NCBI GenBank assembly: GCA_024640985.1
Contig: JAHEDY010000015.1
Location: 1 to 35,132, forward strand
Origin: Gammaproteobacteria bacterium
GTDB lineage: Bacteria > Pseudomonadota > Gammaproteobacteria > Pseudomonadales > Litorivicinaceae
DNA length: 35,132 bases
Direction of reading: 5' to 3'
This document shows positions 24,646 through 33,628 of the stretch, piece after piece (position 1 is the first letter of the stretch; every line of letters starts with the position of its first letter). The notes beneath the pieces are model-generated. The model saw only the letters and a program-made list of their open reading frames with translations, was not told the origin of the DNA and made no database searches. The translations under genes and the position numbers were made by a program.

Positions 24646-25049
24646 TCGTCGGGATTGGCGTTGATTTGTGTGAGATTGCTCGAATCCGAGACGCGATTGC
24701 ACGTCATGGTGAGAGTTTTGCGGGACGCATTCTAGAGTCAAAAGAGCTTGATGCCTATCACGCGCTCAATCCGTCGGCAAAGCCTGCCTTCCTTGCCAAA
24801 CGATTTGCGGCCAAAGAGGCAGTGGCAAAAGCCTTAGGAACAGGGATTGGTCGCGGTTTTGGATTTCATGATATCGCGGTTGATCACGATGAATTGGGCC
24901 GACCGCTGGTTCGATTGAATCCGAATAGCGACGCTTTGTCAGAGGCTCGTCAGCATCGGATCCACTTAAGCATTAGTGATGAGCGATCACACGCGATCGC
25001 ATTTTGCACGATTGAGACTAGCTCAGTTGACGCTCGACGCGACGTTTAA
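24642..25049 (+). CDS. acpS: Holo-[acyl-carrier-protein] synthase
   Basis: AcpS transfers 4'-phosphopantetheine from coenzyme A to acyl carrier protein. The metal-binding Asp is in IVGIGVDLCEIARI and the Glu in RFAAKEAVAKALGTGIG. HLSISDERSHAIAF ends the fold. Length is 135 aa from GTG 24642, close to the usual 126. I chose the GTG, which overlaps the pdxJ stop (GTGA) like the other junctions of this operon, over a TTG two codons earlier. It closes the operon; its last 32 bases overlap the convergent acyltransferase gene. Confidence 0.95.
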   Translation: MIVGIGVDLCEIARIRDAIARHGESFAGRILESKELDAYHALNPSAKPAFLAKRFAAKEAVAKALGTGIGRGFGFHDIAVDHDELGRPLVRLNPNSDALSEARQHRIHLSISDERSHAIAFCTIETSSVDARRDV

Positions 25050-25800
25050 GTGGTCCGTGAACTCTGACTTCTGCAGTTTTCGCTAACGTTTTACGATCCA
25101 GTTGCGGGTTTAGGGGCTTGCGGATCCAGACTTCAACCAGAACTCCTGGCCGTAAAATCAGTTTCAGGAAGTGCTTAAAAAATGGGGCGTCTGTTCCCCA
25201 AGTATAGAATTGCCTGTCGCGAGGAGACAACTGGCCGCCGTGGCGTTCTCGGTAAACCAAACTGACTGGCTGAATATAGGCATTGCCGCGTTTAGGTGCT
25301 TCGAAGAGCGCACTTTTAAATGGGAGGATAGACACTCCGTCGGTTGATGTCCCCTCGGGAAACATGATGACATTGAAGCCTTGATTCAGTGCATTGACGA
25401 GCGGTGTTAATTCATCGTCGGCGCGAGATCGTTTCCTTTGAATGAAAATGGTTCGCTGTAGCCAGGCTATCCATCCGATCACAGGCCAATCCCGCACTTC
25501 TTGTTTTGAGACAAACACTGCAGGAATCAGGCTTCCGAGAACAAAGACGTCGAGGTAAGACACATGATTAGCAACCACGAACAATGGCCGACGTGGACTG
25601 AAGTCGTGGAACAGCCGAATTCGGATTCCTAAAATACGCAGCGCGCCACGATAGAATCGCAAGCGCAGATGACGGCCATCTCCGGTGCGTAAGAGAAACC
25701 CCACCGTTTGTTGAACCAGTGAGAGTAAAAACCACAGAATCAGTAACCCAATGCGGGCCATGGCACGCAAAATAGCGCCAGTGACTTCTATGTTTTTCAA
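25018..25800 (-). CDS. Lysophospholipid acyltransferase (PlsC-like)
   Basis: This is a membrane-associated acyltransferase of the PlsC family, which converts lysophosphatidate or related lysolipids to diacyl forms. An N-terminal hydrophobic segment (IGLLILWFLLSLVQQTVGFLL) precedes the motif NHVSYLDV (HxxxxD). The second block is FPEGTSTDG, followed by IQPVSLVY. Length is 260 aa. The TTG at 25798-25800 overlaps the ppnN stop as TTGA and is the most upstream choice. An ATG 13 codons later, just before the hydrophobic segment, is the alternative, and neither has a clear ribosome-binding site. It may be PlsC itself or a specialised acyltransferase. Confidence 0.87.
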   Translation of the reverse strand: MKNIEVTGAILRAMARIGLLILWFLLSLVQQTVGFLLRTGDGRHLRLRFYRGALRILGIRIRLFHDFSPRRPLFVVANHVSYLDVFVLGSLIPAVFVSKQEVRDWPVIGWIAWLQRTIFIQRKRSRADDELTPLVNALNQGFNVIMFPEGTSTDGVSILPFKSALFEAPKRGNAYIQPVSLVYRERHGGQLSPRDRQFYTWGTDAPFFKHFLKLILRPGVLVEVWIRKPLNPQLDRKTLAKTAEVRVHGPLKRRVERQLS

Positions 25801-27185
25801 TAGGTTGGGATGATTTTGTAACAGTGTTTGTAGTCTCCGTTAGCTTTCATCCGTTTCTCGGTAATCAGCCGTTGTAACAATTCATCAAGGGCGTTGCCAA
25901 GTTCCGGTGATGCATGAACTTCAAAGGGTCCATGGTGTTGGATCAATGCTTGAGTCTCTGGTTTCACGTTACCAGCCACAATTCCAGAGAATAACCGCCT
26001 GAGTTCGCAGGCGAGAACTTGGGGGGGCTGGTTGGTATTGAGCTGAAGTTCTCGCATCGTCTGATGTGTTGGAATAAATGCGCGTTGCAGAGCTTCTGGT
26101 ATGTCGAGTGTCCAGTTGAAGTAATAAGCATCGTTGGTTTCAATGCGATAAGAGCGAACCGCGTCACGACCTTGTTGAATCCGTTCGGCGACGGCTACGG
26201 GATCATCAATCAACACTTCCAGGCGCTGTGTTAGAGAACGACCGAGGGTGGCGTTGAGAAACCGGCGATAGGCGTCAATAATTCCAGTCGACGCCTGAGG
26301 TCCCGTTAAAATGATGGGGATCGGATCGCGCGCGTTGGATGGGCTGGATAAGATCGCCAAGAGATAGAGGATTTCTTCGAATGTGCCAGCTCCGCCTGGG
26401 AAAACAATAATCCCGTGGGCGATACGGACGAATGCCTCTAAACGCTTCTCAATGTCAGGCATGATCACGAGGTCGGAGACCACCCCATTTGGCGGCTCAG
26501 CTGCAATGATTCCAGGCTCACTGATGCCGATAAAACGGCCCTCTGTGTAGTTTTGCCGACGGTGAGCATAGAGCGCACCCCGCATTGGTCCCTTCATCGC
26601 ACCAGGCCCACAACCGGTGCAGATGTCAAAGCGACGAAGTCCTAGCTCTTGGCCGACCGCCTGAGTGTAGTCATACTCCACTTGGTTGACGCTACGGCCG
26701 CCCCAGCAAACAACACATGACAGCTCTCGGTTGGATTCCAAGACTTTTGCATTTCTTAGAATCTGAAAGACCAGATTTGAGCATTCTACGGGCCCAAGTT
26801 CAGAGACGTTTTGGCATAAATCACGGCTGTGCAGGAGGTCCCTTAATACCGCAAACAAGTGATCATGGATGGTTTCAATTAAGACTCCGTCGACAAATGC
26901 CTGAGCGGGTGCGTTTTTTAAAATGACCTTGAGTCCGCGAGGATGGCGCTCAAACTCAATCGTAAACTCTGGATATTGCGCAAACAGGCCCAAACTATCA
27001 TCTGTGGCCACGCCACCATTGAGAACCGCAAGAGCGCAATTGCGAATCAACGGATAAAGCCCTTCATCGGTGTGGTTGATGAGTCGGTTTGTTTCGTCTT
27101 GGCTAAGAAATGCCAAATGATTGCGTGGATGAACAGAGGTTTCTAGAATTCTGGCAGCTTCAATAATGGCACTTGGGCGATTCAT
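25797..27185 (-). CDS. ppnN: Nucleotide 5'-monophosphate nucleosidase PpnN (LOG family)
   Basis: PpnN (YgdH) hydrolyses pyrimidine and purine 5'-monophosphates to base and ribose 5-phosphate; in E. coli it responds to (p)ppGpp. The central LOG/lysine decarboxylase-like domain has CTGCGPGAMKGPMRGA and PGGAGTFEEILYLL. Flanking N- and C-terminal domains are of PpnN type, giving 462 aa against 454 in E. coli. I placed the start at ATG 27185 (MNRPSAIIEAARIL) because AGGATG lies 6 bases upstream and homology begins there. The TTGA overlap joins it to the downstream acyltransferase gene. It is divergent from hrpA. Confidence 0.93.
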   Translation of the reverse strand: MNRPSAIIEAARILETSVHPRNHLAFLSQDETNRLINHTDEGLYPLIRNCALAVLNGGVATDDSLGLFAQYPEFTIEFERHPRGLKVILKNAPAQAFVDGVLIETIHDHLFAVLRDLLHSRDLCQNVSELGPVECSNLVFQILRNAKVLESNRELSCVVCWGGRSVNQVEYDYTQAVGQELGLRRFDICTGCGPGAMKGPMRGALYAHRRQNYTEGRFIGISEPGIIAAEPPNGVVSDLVIMPDIEKRLEAFVRIAHGIIVFPGGAGTFEEILYLLAILSSPSNARDPIPIILTGPQASTGIIDAYRRFLNATLGRSLTQRLEVLIDDPVAVAERIQQGRDAVRSYRIETNDAYYFNWTLDIPEALQRAFIPTHQTMRELQLNTNQPPQVLACELRRLFSGIVAGNVKPETQALIQHHGPFEVHASPELGNALDELLQRLITEKRMKANGDYKHCYKIIPTY

Positions 27186-27279
27186 GAGACATCCTATGCA
27201 TGGAGATTTGAGAGTTACATATTTCATGTGACGAAAAAAGCGCTTCGTCGATATTTGTTGCAAACCCCATCATCGTTTT

Positions 27280-30200
27280 TTGCCCAGAGAGTGTAAGCCT
27301 AGATTGTCATCATTAACTTGTGAAATACCGCATCCACGTTCTAAAGATGGACCTTCGTTGACACTGGATTTTCCTGATTTACCAGTGACCGATGCATTGC
27401 CTGAGATTGAGCTGGCCTTGCGATCTCATCAGGTCGTGGTCGTGGTGGGTGAGACAGGTTCAGGGAAAACAACGCAACTGCCGAAGCTGTGCCTCAAAAT
27501 GGGCAGAGGTGGTCAAAAACAAATTGTTCATACCCAGCCACGTCGATTGGCTGCGCGCTCAGTGGCTGCGCGGATTGCTGAGGAGCTGCATTCTGAGTTG
27601 GGAGAATTGTGTGGATACCAGGTTCGGTTTGAGCGCCAAGCATCTGACGATACTCCCATTAAGTTGGTCACAGATGGGCTATTGCTCGCTGAGTTTCGAG
27701 ACGATCCATCGTTGGAACGGTATGACACGATCATTATCGATGAGGCGCATGAGCGCAGTCTCAATATCGATTTTTTGTTAGGGATTTTAAAAACGATCTT
27801 GCCTCAACGACCGGATCTCAAGGTAATTGTGACGTCGGCGACCATTAATTATGAGAAGTTCAGTGCCCATTTTTCTGATGCGCCAGTGATTCAAGTTTCT
27901 GGGCGGACTTTTCCTGTGGACGTCCACTACCACCCAATCCGCGATTTTGATGTGTCAAAGCTCGATGGAACTCGCCTTGCTCAAGCGATTCATCAGGCTG
28001 TCTTTGATCTGCGGGCGATCGACCGAGAGCAACAGCGGCCCATGGGCGACATGTTGGTTTTTCTGCCGGGGGAGCGAGAGATCCGTGATGTATCACAGTT
28101 TTTGAGGCAAGCTGCAGTCGACCGCTTAGATGTCTTGCCTCTCTACGCCCGCCTAGGAGCGAAGGAGCAGTCCCGCATTTTTCATCCGACAGGACAGGGA
28201 ATGCAGCGGATTGTCTTGGCGACCAATGTGGCAGAAACATCACTCACCGTCCCTGGGATCCGTTATGTGATTGATTCAGGGCTTGCTCGGATCAGTCGCT
28301 ATTCGCCGCGCAGTCGAATCCAACGTCTGCCGATTGAGCCTGTGAGTCAGGCCAGTGCGAATCAACGCTCGGGTCGTTGCGGTCGGACAGAGCCTGGGAT
28401 TGCAATCCGCCTCTATGACGAGTCCGATTTTCAGTCGCGAGCGACTTTTACGGATGCTGAAATCCTTCGAACCAATTTGGCTTCAGTGGTTCTGCAATGT
28501 TTGGACCTTGATCTTGGCGATCCACTAATTTTTCCATTTGTTGATCCGCCGGAGGCTCAGCTAGTTCGTGATGGAATCCAACAATTACGTGAGCTAGATC
28601 TGATTTCTGCGCAAGGTCAATTAACCCAGCTCGGTCGCCGTGTCGCTCGAATCCCGCTGGATCCCAGGATTGGTCGAATCCTTCTAGACGCAGAACGTCG
28701 GCGCGTGTTTTGGGAAGTCAGTGTGGTTGCATCGGCATTATCGATTCAAGATCCACGTGAAGCACAGTTTGATGGAGCGGAGATTGCAGACCCATCAAGT
28801 CAGTTTGTGACGTTATGGAATCTGTGGAACCGAGTGGAAAACGCGCGAGATGAATTGTCCAATTCGAGATTTCGGCAGTGGTGTCAGTCTGAAGGGCTGA
28901 ACTACAACCGACTTCGAGAGTGGCGTGAGATTCACCGGCAAACGCTGTTGAGTTTTCGTGACCAAAAACATGCGCCCCAGTCAGACAATCTGGACCGCAT
29001 TGGCTTTCATACGGCGCTCTTGACCGGACTGTCCAGTCAAATCGGCCGCCGAGATGAGTTGGATTATCAAGGGGTTCGGAATCGACGTTTTCGGATTCCC
29101 AAAAATGCCATTCAAACGAAAGCCCCTTGGGTGATGGCTGCGGAATTGGTGGAAACGCATCGAATCGTCGCGAGAACGATCGCTCAAATTGATCCGAAGT
29201 GGGTCGTTGCTGCGGTTCCCCGATTACTGAAATACACCTATGCAGAACCGTTTTGGTCGAAAAAACAAGGGCGCGCTTTGTGTTATCGCACCACTCGACT
29301 GTTTGGCTTGGCATTGATCGAACGTGAGGCGGTCGGCTATGCATCCATTGATGGAAAGCTTGCACGGCGGCTTTTGATGACTGAGGGATTGATTGCCGGT
29401 GACATCAAAACCCGTTTGCCGTTTATGACACACAACCAAGCCGTCTTTACTGAGGCGTCTGATATCGAAGCGAAATTGCGGCGCGTTGACGTGATGAAGG
29501 CGCCAGAAGATTTGTTGGAATGGTTCGATGTCCGTTTCCCTGAGTCAATTACCGATGTTCGTGGCTTGGAAAACTGGTGGAAAACAGCGACAGAAGAGGA
29601 TCGAAAAGCGTTGTATCTGACCGTTGATGATCTGAAGCTCGATCCGGAGATGGCATTGAATACTGCGCATTTTCCAGAACAGGTTGCACTGGGACATCTG
29701 ACCTTGCCAGCGAGTTATCAGTTTGCTCCTGGTCAAGATGACGATGGGGTCACTGTGCAAGTGCCACTTGCGGCATTGATGCAGTTAAAACCTGAAAATT
29801 TGGAATGGACAGTTCCAGGTGCGATCGAAGAAAAAGTCGAAGCGATGATCCGAGCGCTACCCAAAACGATCAGACGGCAATTGGTTCCCATTCCAGACTT
29901 TGTCAAAACGATCATGCCGATGATCGAGGCAAATTCTGGTGGTTTGATGCAATCGGTAGCGCGTTGTGTGACCAAGCGAACGGGGATGGCAGTTGATCCC
30001 TTGGTTTGGGCAGATCAACAACTGGACGCGCGGTTGACCTTGCGAATTGAAGTGACGGATTCCGATGGGCTGGTGATGGATAGCGACCGTGATCTGTTGA
30101 GTTTACAGCGTCGTCTGGGTGACCAGGTGGGCGAAATCCAGCACGCCTCGTCAGAGACGGTGTATCACGATTGGCCGGTGGGTCTTGAGTTGGCTGCGGA

Positions 30201-31011
30201 GTCCATCGCCGATGTTGGTGGTATTGAAATGAAGCGTTTTGAGCGTTTCATTTATCAGTCTGAGGGCGTAATACTCGGTTATCTGTTCGATCCGATTGAT
30301 GCCTCGGTGCAACATCGGACGGCTGTTGCTCAGTTATTGGTGGAACAGTGCGCTGACTTATTGCGATTCCTGAAGTCAAAAGAGAGGGTCTATCAAAAAG
30401 CAATCGTATCGATCTGTCGTGATGACGATGATGAAAGCCAGTTAAGACGATTGTTGGTGCTGTCATGCTTGGATGGGGATTCAGAGGTCTTATCCGAGCA
30501 GCAGTTCAAGCGAGCCAGAGAGTGCGTGCGTGGACGGTTGCATGCAAGGGCGTTGGCAGTGATGGGTTCGATTGAATCGGCAATGTCTCGACACCGGACA
30601 CTCAAGCAACGGCTTGGCGGTAAGATCCCGGCGGCCTGGTTAACGCCGATTGCTGCCATGAAAGCGCACGTAGAGCATCTCTGCTCCGATGTTCTAGCCA
30701 ATACTCCTGCTGATCGACTGATTGATCTCGATCGATATTTGCAGGCGATCGAGATGCGCCTGGAGAAATTACAGTCCCGCTTACTCTTGGATGCGCAATG
30801 GCAGAAAGAGGTGGATGAGATCGAGTCAGGCCTGAAAGCATTATGGTCAACATACCCAGAGGATTGGCAATATCAGGATCGACAATTGGTGGATTTGAGG
30901 TGGCAAATCGAAGAGTTTCAAGTACTCTGTTTTGCTCAATCGTTGAAAACACGCGAGAAGGTGTCGTTTAAACGGCTGTCGACTGCTTTGAGGGACTATC
31001 GAGAATTATGA
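27280..31011 (+). CDS. hrpA: ATP-dependent RNA helicase HrpA
   Basis: HrpA is a DEAH-box helicase linked to rescue of stalled or collided ribosomes and RNA processing. Motifs in order: Walker A GETGSGKTTQ (residues 57-66), DEAH at 154-157 (IIIDEAHERS), TSATIN (motif III), and QRSGRCGR (motif VI). The HA2/OB region follows, then the long C-terminal domain typical of HrpA (DUF3418). Length is 1243 aa against about 1300, the difference being a short N-terminus. There is no ATG before the conserved core; TTG 27280 is the earliest start after an in-frame stop, and TTG 27304 or 27358 are alternatives. Its stop overlaps mlaA as ATGA. Confidence 0.95.
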   Translation: MPRECKPRLSSLTCEIPHPRSKDGPSLTLDFPDLPVTDALPEIELALRSHQVVVVVGETGSGKTTQLPKLCLKMGRGGQKQIVHTQPRRLAARSVAARIAEELHSELGELCGYQVRFERQASDDTPIKLVTDGLLLAEFRDDPSLERYDTIIIDEAHERSLNIDFLLGILKTILPQRPDLKVIVTSATINYEKFSAHFSDAPVIQVSGRTFPVDVHYHPIRDFDVSKLDGTRLAQAIHQAVFDLRAIDREQQRPMGDMLVFLPGEREIRDVSQFLRQAAVDRLDVLPLYARLGAKEQSRIFHPTGQGMQRIVLATNVAETSLTVPGIRYVIDSGLARISRYSPRSRIQRLPIEPVSQASANQRSGRCGRTEPGIAIRLYDESDFQSRATFTDAEILRTNLASVVLQCLDLDLGDPLIFPFVDPPEAQLVRDGIQQLRELDLISAQGQLTQLGRRVARIPLDPRIGRILLDAERRRVFWEVSVVASALSIQDPREAQFDGAEIADPSSQFVTLWNLWNRVENARDELSNSRFRQWCQSEGLNYNRLREWREIHRQTLLSFRDQKHAPQSDNLDRIGFHTALLTGLSSQIGRRDELDYQGVRNRRFRIPKNAIQTKAPWVMAAELVETHRIVARTIAQIDPKWVVAAVPRLLKYTYAEPFWSKKQGRALCYRTTRLFGLALIEREAVGYASIDGKLARRLLMTEGLIAGDIKTRLPFMTHNQAVFTEASDIEAKLRRVDVMKAPEDLLEWFDVRFPESITDVRGLENWWKTATEEDRKALYLTVDDLKLDPEMALNTAHFPEQVALGHLTLPASYQFAPGQDDDGVTVQVPLAALMQLKPENLEWTVPGAIEEKVEAMIRALPKTIRRQLVPIPDFVKTIMPMIEANSGGLMQSVARCVTKRTGMAVDPLVWADQQLDARLTLRIEVTDSDGLVMDSDRDLLSLQRRLGDQVGEIQHASSETVYHDWPVGLELAAESIADVGGIEMKRFERFIYQSEGVILGYLFDPIDASVQHRTAVAQLLVEQCADLLRFLKSKERVYQKAIVSICRDDDDESQLRRLLVLSCLDGDSEVLSEQQFKRARECVRGRLHARALAVMGSIESAMSRHRTLKQRLGGKIPAAWLTPIAAMKAHVEHLCSDVLANTPADRLIDLDRYLQAIEMRLEKLQSRLLLDAQWQKEVDEIESGLKALWSTYPEDWQYQDRQLVDLRWQIEEFQVLCFAQSLKTREKVSFKRLSTALRDYREL

Positions 31012-31718
31012 TGCGCGCGATCTATTTGGTTATCGCTCTGTTTGGTATGCCGGCCTTGGCTGTGGCTGAAGCGGAAAACGATCCATTCGAGGGTTGGAAT
31101 CGCGCGATGTTTTCCTTTAACCAAAAGGCCGACAAATACGTCTTAAAGCCAGTCGCCGAGGGATACCAAGCAGTGACGCCGGCCCCAGTGCGTAAAGGCG
31201 TGAGTAACTTTTTTAATAACCTCGGAGAGCCAATCACGGCTGCTAACTCCGTGTTACAGGCAAAGCCAGGCAAGGCTGCGCGGTCCTTAACGCGATTTGT
31301 GTTTAACACGACCTTCGGCCTGTTGGGTATTTTTGATGTTGCCGGTGCGATGGGGATTGAGCGGGAAAATGAGGATCTCGGACAGACTCTTGCCTACTGG
31401 GGAGTCGGCTCAGGACCCTATCTGGTGTTGCCTGTGCTTGGGCCGAGCAACCTGCGGGACCTCGGTGGACGCTTTGGCGATCGGCCGCTGAATCCGATTA
31501 GCTGGCAAGACGACGTAGGGACCACTGAAATGCTGATCGGTGATGGGATCCAGACGCGCGCGCAGTTATTGGGAATGGAACCGAAATCTGTCGGTGACCC
31601 TTACGTTCTGATGCGAAGCGCTTATGAGCAACGACGTCGTTACCAAATCAACGATGGCATCGTGGTTGACTTGTTTCTTGACGATCCCTTCTTGGATGAC
31701 CCTTCAGCCGCTCAATAA
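31008..31718 (+). CDS. mlaA: MlaA (VacJ) family outer-membrane lipid asymmetry protein
   Basis: MlaA sits in the outer membrane and removes misplaced phospholipids from the outer leaflet as the first part of the Mla system. The family core is NDPFEGWNRAMFSFNQKADKYVLKPVAEGY, then FFNNLGEPITAANSVLQAKPGKA and FNTTFGLLGIFDVA. The 236-aa protein has a signal peptide ending near AVAEAE but no lipobox cysteine, unlike E. coli MlaA. I believe some Pseudomonas-type homologues also lack it. The ATG overlaps the hrpA stop, and a second ATG follows at once. No other mla genes are in the window. The tail overlaps tal by 15 bp. Confidence 0.93.
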   Translation: MMRAIYLVIALFGMPALAVAEAENDPFEGWNRAMFSFNQKADKYVLKPVAEGYQAVTPAPVRKGVSNFFNNLGEPITAANSVLQAKPGKAARSLTRFVFNTTFGLLGIFDVAGAMGIERENEDLGQTLAYWGVGSGPYLVLPVLGPSNLRDLGGRFGDRPLNPISWQDDVGTTEMLIGDGIQTRAQLLGMEPKSVGDPYVLMRSAYEQRRRYQINDGIVVDLFLDDPFLDDPSAAQ

Positions 31719-32633
31719 GCGCTCAAGAGTTTCTTGATCCTTGATAAACCGAGTGATCCCATCGGCAAGTTTTTCGTTCGCCATGCTGTCTGCGGCAATA
31801 GCCAGCAAGAATTCGTCCCGAGATAACATTTTCAATGGCTCTCCGGTTGGCGACATGGTTGGCATTGGCTGAACCCGTTCTTGCCGATTTTCGAGCTCCT
31901 CAAGCAATGCCGGAGAGATTGTTAGTCGGTCGCAGCCAGCGAGCGCTAAGACTTGATCAGCGGTCCGGAACGAAGCACCCATGACGATGGTTGAGACACC
32001 ATGGACCTTATATTGATTCAGGATGTTTTTGACGGATAAAACGCCAGGATCTGATTGGGCCGACTCGGGGATCTCTCCCTTGGCGACGTACCAATCATAG
32101 ATTCGCCCGACAAACGGGCTGATCAGTGTTGCCTGAGCATTTGCCGCTGCGATCGCTTGAGTCTCTGAAAACAGCAGTGTGAGATTACAGCCGATTCCTT
32201 CTTCCTCAAGGGCTTTTGCGGCTTGAATACCGTCCCAAGTGGAGGCGAGTTTGATCAAAATTCGATCTTTCGAAATGCCGAATGTCTCGTATTTTTTCAG
32301 GATCAAGTGGGCTTGTTCAATCGAACGCGCTGTGTTGAATGAGAGGCGCGCATCAACTTCAGTTGAGACGTACCCTTTGATGCGTTGCGCGATCTCAACA
32401 CCAAATCGCACAGAGAGATCAAGCGCAGCTTCAGCAGCTGAGGCAAATTGTCCTGTTGCCAAGCCGAGTTTGGTTTCAGCAATTAACCCAGCAGTTACAG
32501 GCGATTGAGCTTGTTTGAGGATCAATGATGGGTTGGTGGTGGCATCCACTGGCTTGAAGGTTTCAATGGCATGGAAATCAGCTGTGTCGGCGACCACAAC
32601 ACTGTGTTCACGGAGTTGTTCTAAAGTATTCAT
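31704..32633 (-). CDS. tal: Transaldolase
   Basis: Transaldolase moves a dihydroxyacetone unit from sedoheptulose 7-phosphate to glyceraldehyde 3-phosphate in the non-oxidative pentose phosphate pathway. The Schiff-base Lys128 is in ILIKLASTWDG. PVDATTNPSLIL near the N-terminus, EGIGCNLTLLFS and SPFVGRIYDWY also match the classical TalB type. The length of 309 aa fits. Its ATG overlaps the dusA stop (ATGA), so the two are co-transcribed. The 3' end overlaps mlaA by 15 bp. Confidence 0.96.
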   Translation of the reverse strand: MNTLEQLREHSVVVADTADFHAIETFKPVDATTNPSLILKQAQSPVTAGLIAETKLGLATGQFASAAEAALDLSVRFGVEIAQRIKGYVSTEVDARLSFNTARSIEQAHLILKKYETFGISKDRILIKLASTWDGIQAAKALEEEGIGCNLTLLFSETQAIAAANAQATLISPFVGRIYDWYVAKGEIPESAQSDPGVLSVKNILNQYKVHGVSTIVMGASFRTADQVLALAGCDRLTISPALLEELENRQERVQPMPTMSPTGEPLKMLSRDEFLLAIAADSMANEKLADGITRFIKDQETLERLLSG

Positions 32634-33622
32634 ACTGTCTCTACATTAGGGATGGCTGCGAGTGCGTCTTCAACGACCGCCCAGTCTGCGTCTGGCAGAT
32701 GCGCTCTTTCACTGAGAATCCGGCGATACTGGCGAGCACCAGGGACCTGATGATACAGACCCACTAGGTGTCTTGTCAGGTGTTTCAGCGGAAATCCTTC
32801 GGCCAGGATGGACTCCACATAGGGTCGATAGGCTAACAATGCCTCATAGGCGGTTTGGTTTGGTGGTTCGGATTGGAAGAATTCGCGATCGACGCTTAGT
32901 AATAATTGTGGGGTTTGATAAGCGGCCCGACCGACCATGACACCATCAACTCGAGTTAATTGTTCAAGACATTGCCCCAAGGAGGTTAATCCACCATTTA
33001 AAACAATTTCCATTTTTGGAAACTGTGTTTTCATTAAATAAACGAGTTCATAGTTCAATGGTGGAATATCGCGATTTTGCTTCGGAGATAACCCTCCTAA
33101 TATGGCTTTCCGAGCATGAATAATTACATGTTTAATATTTGAACTATTTAACACGTTAATAAACTCAGGGAGGGTATCTTCGGGTATTTGCTCATCAATT
33201 CCCAAACGGATTTTGGCCGTGATTTTTGGGCCTTTTGTCCCCGCTGCGTTGAGCATTGCCTGAAAACATTCAGAGACGCGATTTGGGTCCGCCATCAGAG
33301 CGGCTCCAAAACATCCAGCTTGAACGCGATCAGACGGACAGCCAAGATTGAGATTAATTTCATCAAATCCAAGATGTTTGACCAGATTGGTAGCTGCAAA
33401 GAGCTCGTCAGGATTGGATCCTCCCAATTGAAGTGCTAGTGGATACTCAGCTGGCGAGTGGGCTGTCAAACGCTCCAGATTTCCGTGTATCAATGCCTGC
33501 GCTGTCACCATCTCGGTGTACAGCAATGCTTTTTGAGTCAAGGTGCGAGCGAACATTCGCCAATGGCGATCTGTCCACTCCATCATTGGGGCTGTTGAAA
33601 ATCGAAATGAGGGAGTTGTCAT
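32630..33622 (-). CDS. dusA: tRNA-dihydrouridine synthase A
   Basis: DusA is an FMN enzyme that reduces uridines at positions 20/20a in the tRNA D-loop. The N-terminus RFSTAPMMEWTDRHWRMFARTLTQKALLYTEMVTAQALIHGN is of the DusA subfamily. The catalytic Cys is in GCPSDRVQAGCFGAALM, and NGGLTSLGQ and DGVMVGRAAY are in the barrel. The length is 330 aa from ATG 33622; a TTG two codons earlier is possible. No clear ribosome-binding site precedes it. A patch around 32985-33180 is distinctly A/T-richer than the rest of the gene. Confidence 0.95.
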   Translation of the reverse strand: MTTPSFRFSTAPMMEWTDRHWRMFARTLTQKALLYTEMVTAQALIHGNLERLTAHSPAEYPLALQLGGSNPDELFAATNLVKHLGFDEINLNLGCPSDRVQAGCFGAALMADPNRVSECFQAMLNAAGTKGPKITAKIRLGIDEQIPEDTLPEFINVLNSSNIKHVIIHARKAILGGLSPKQNRDIPPLNYELVYLMKTQFPKMEIVLNGGLTSLGQCLEQLTRVDGVMVGRAAYQTPQLLLSVDREFFQSEPPNQTAYEALLAYRPYVESILAEGFPLKHLTRHLVGLYHQVPGARQYRRILSERAHLPDADWAVVEDALAAIPNVETV

Positions 33623-33628
33623 GGGCAA

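Noticed and set aside
28718-29365. 215-residue reverse frame inside hrpA
   Set aside because: Antisense shadow of a conserved gene with no family resemblance.
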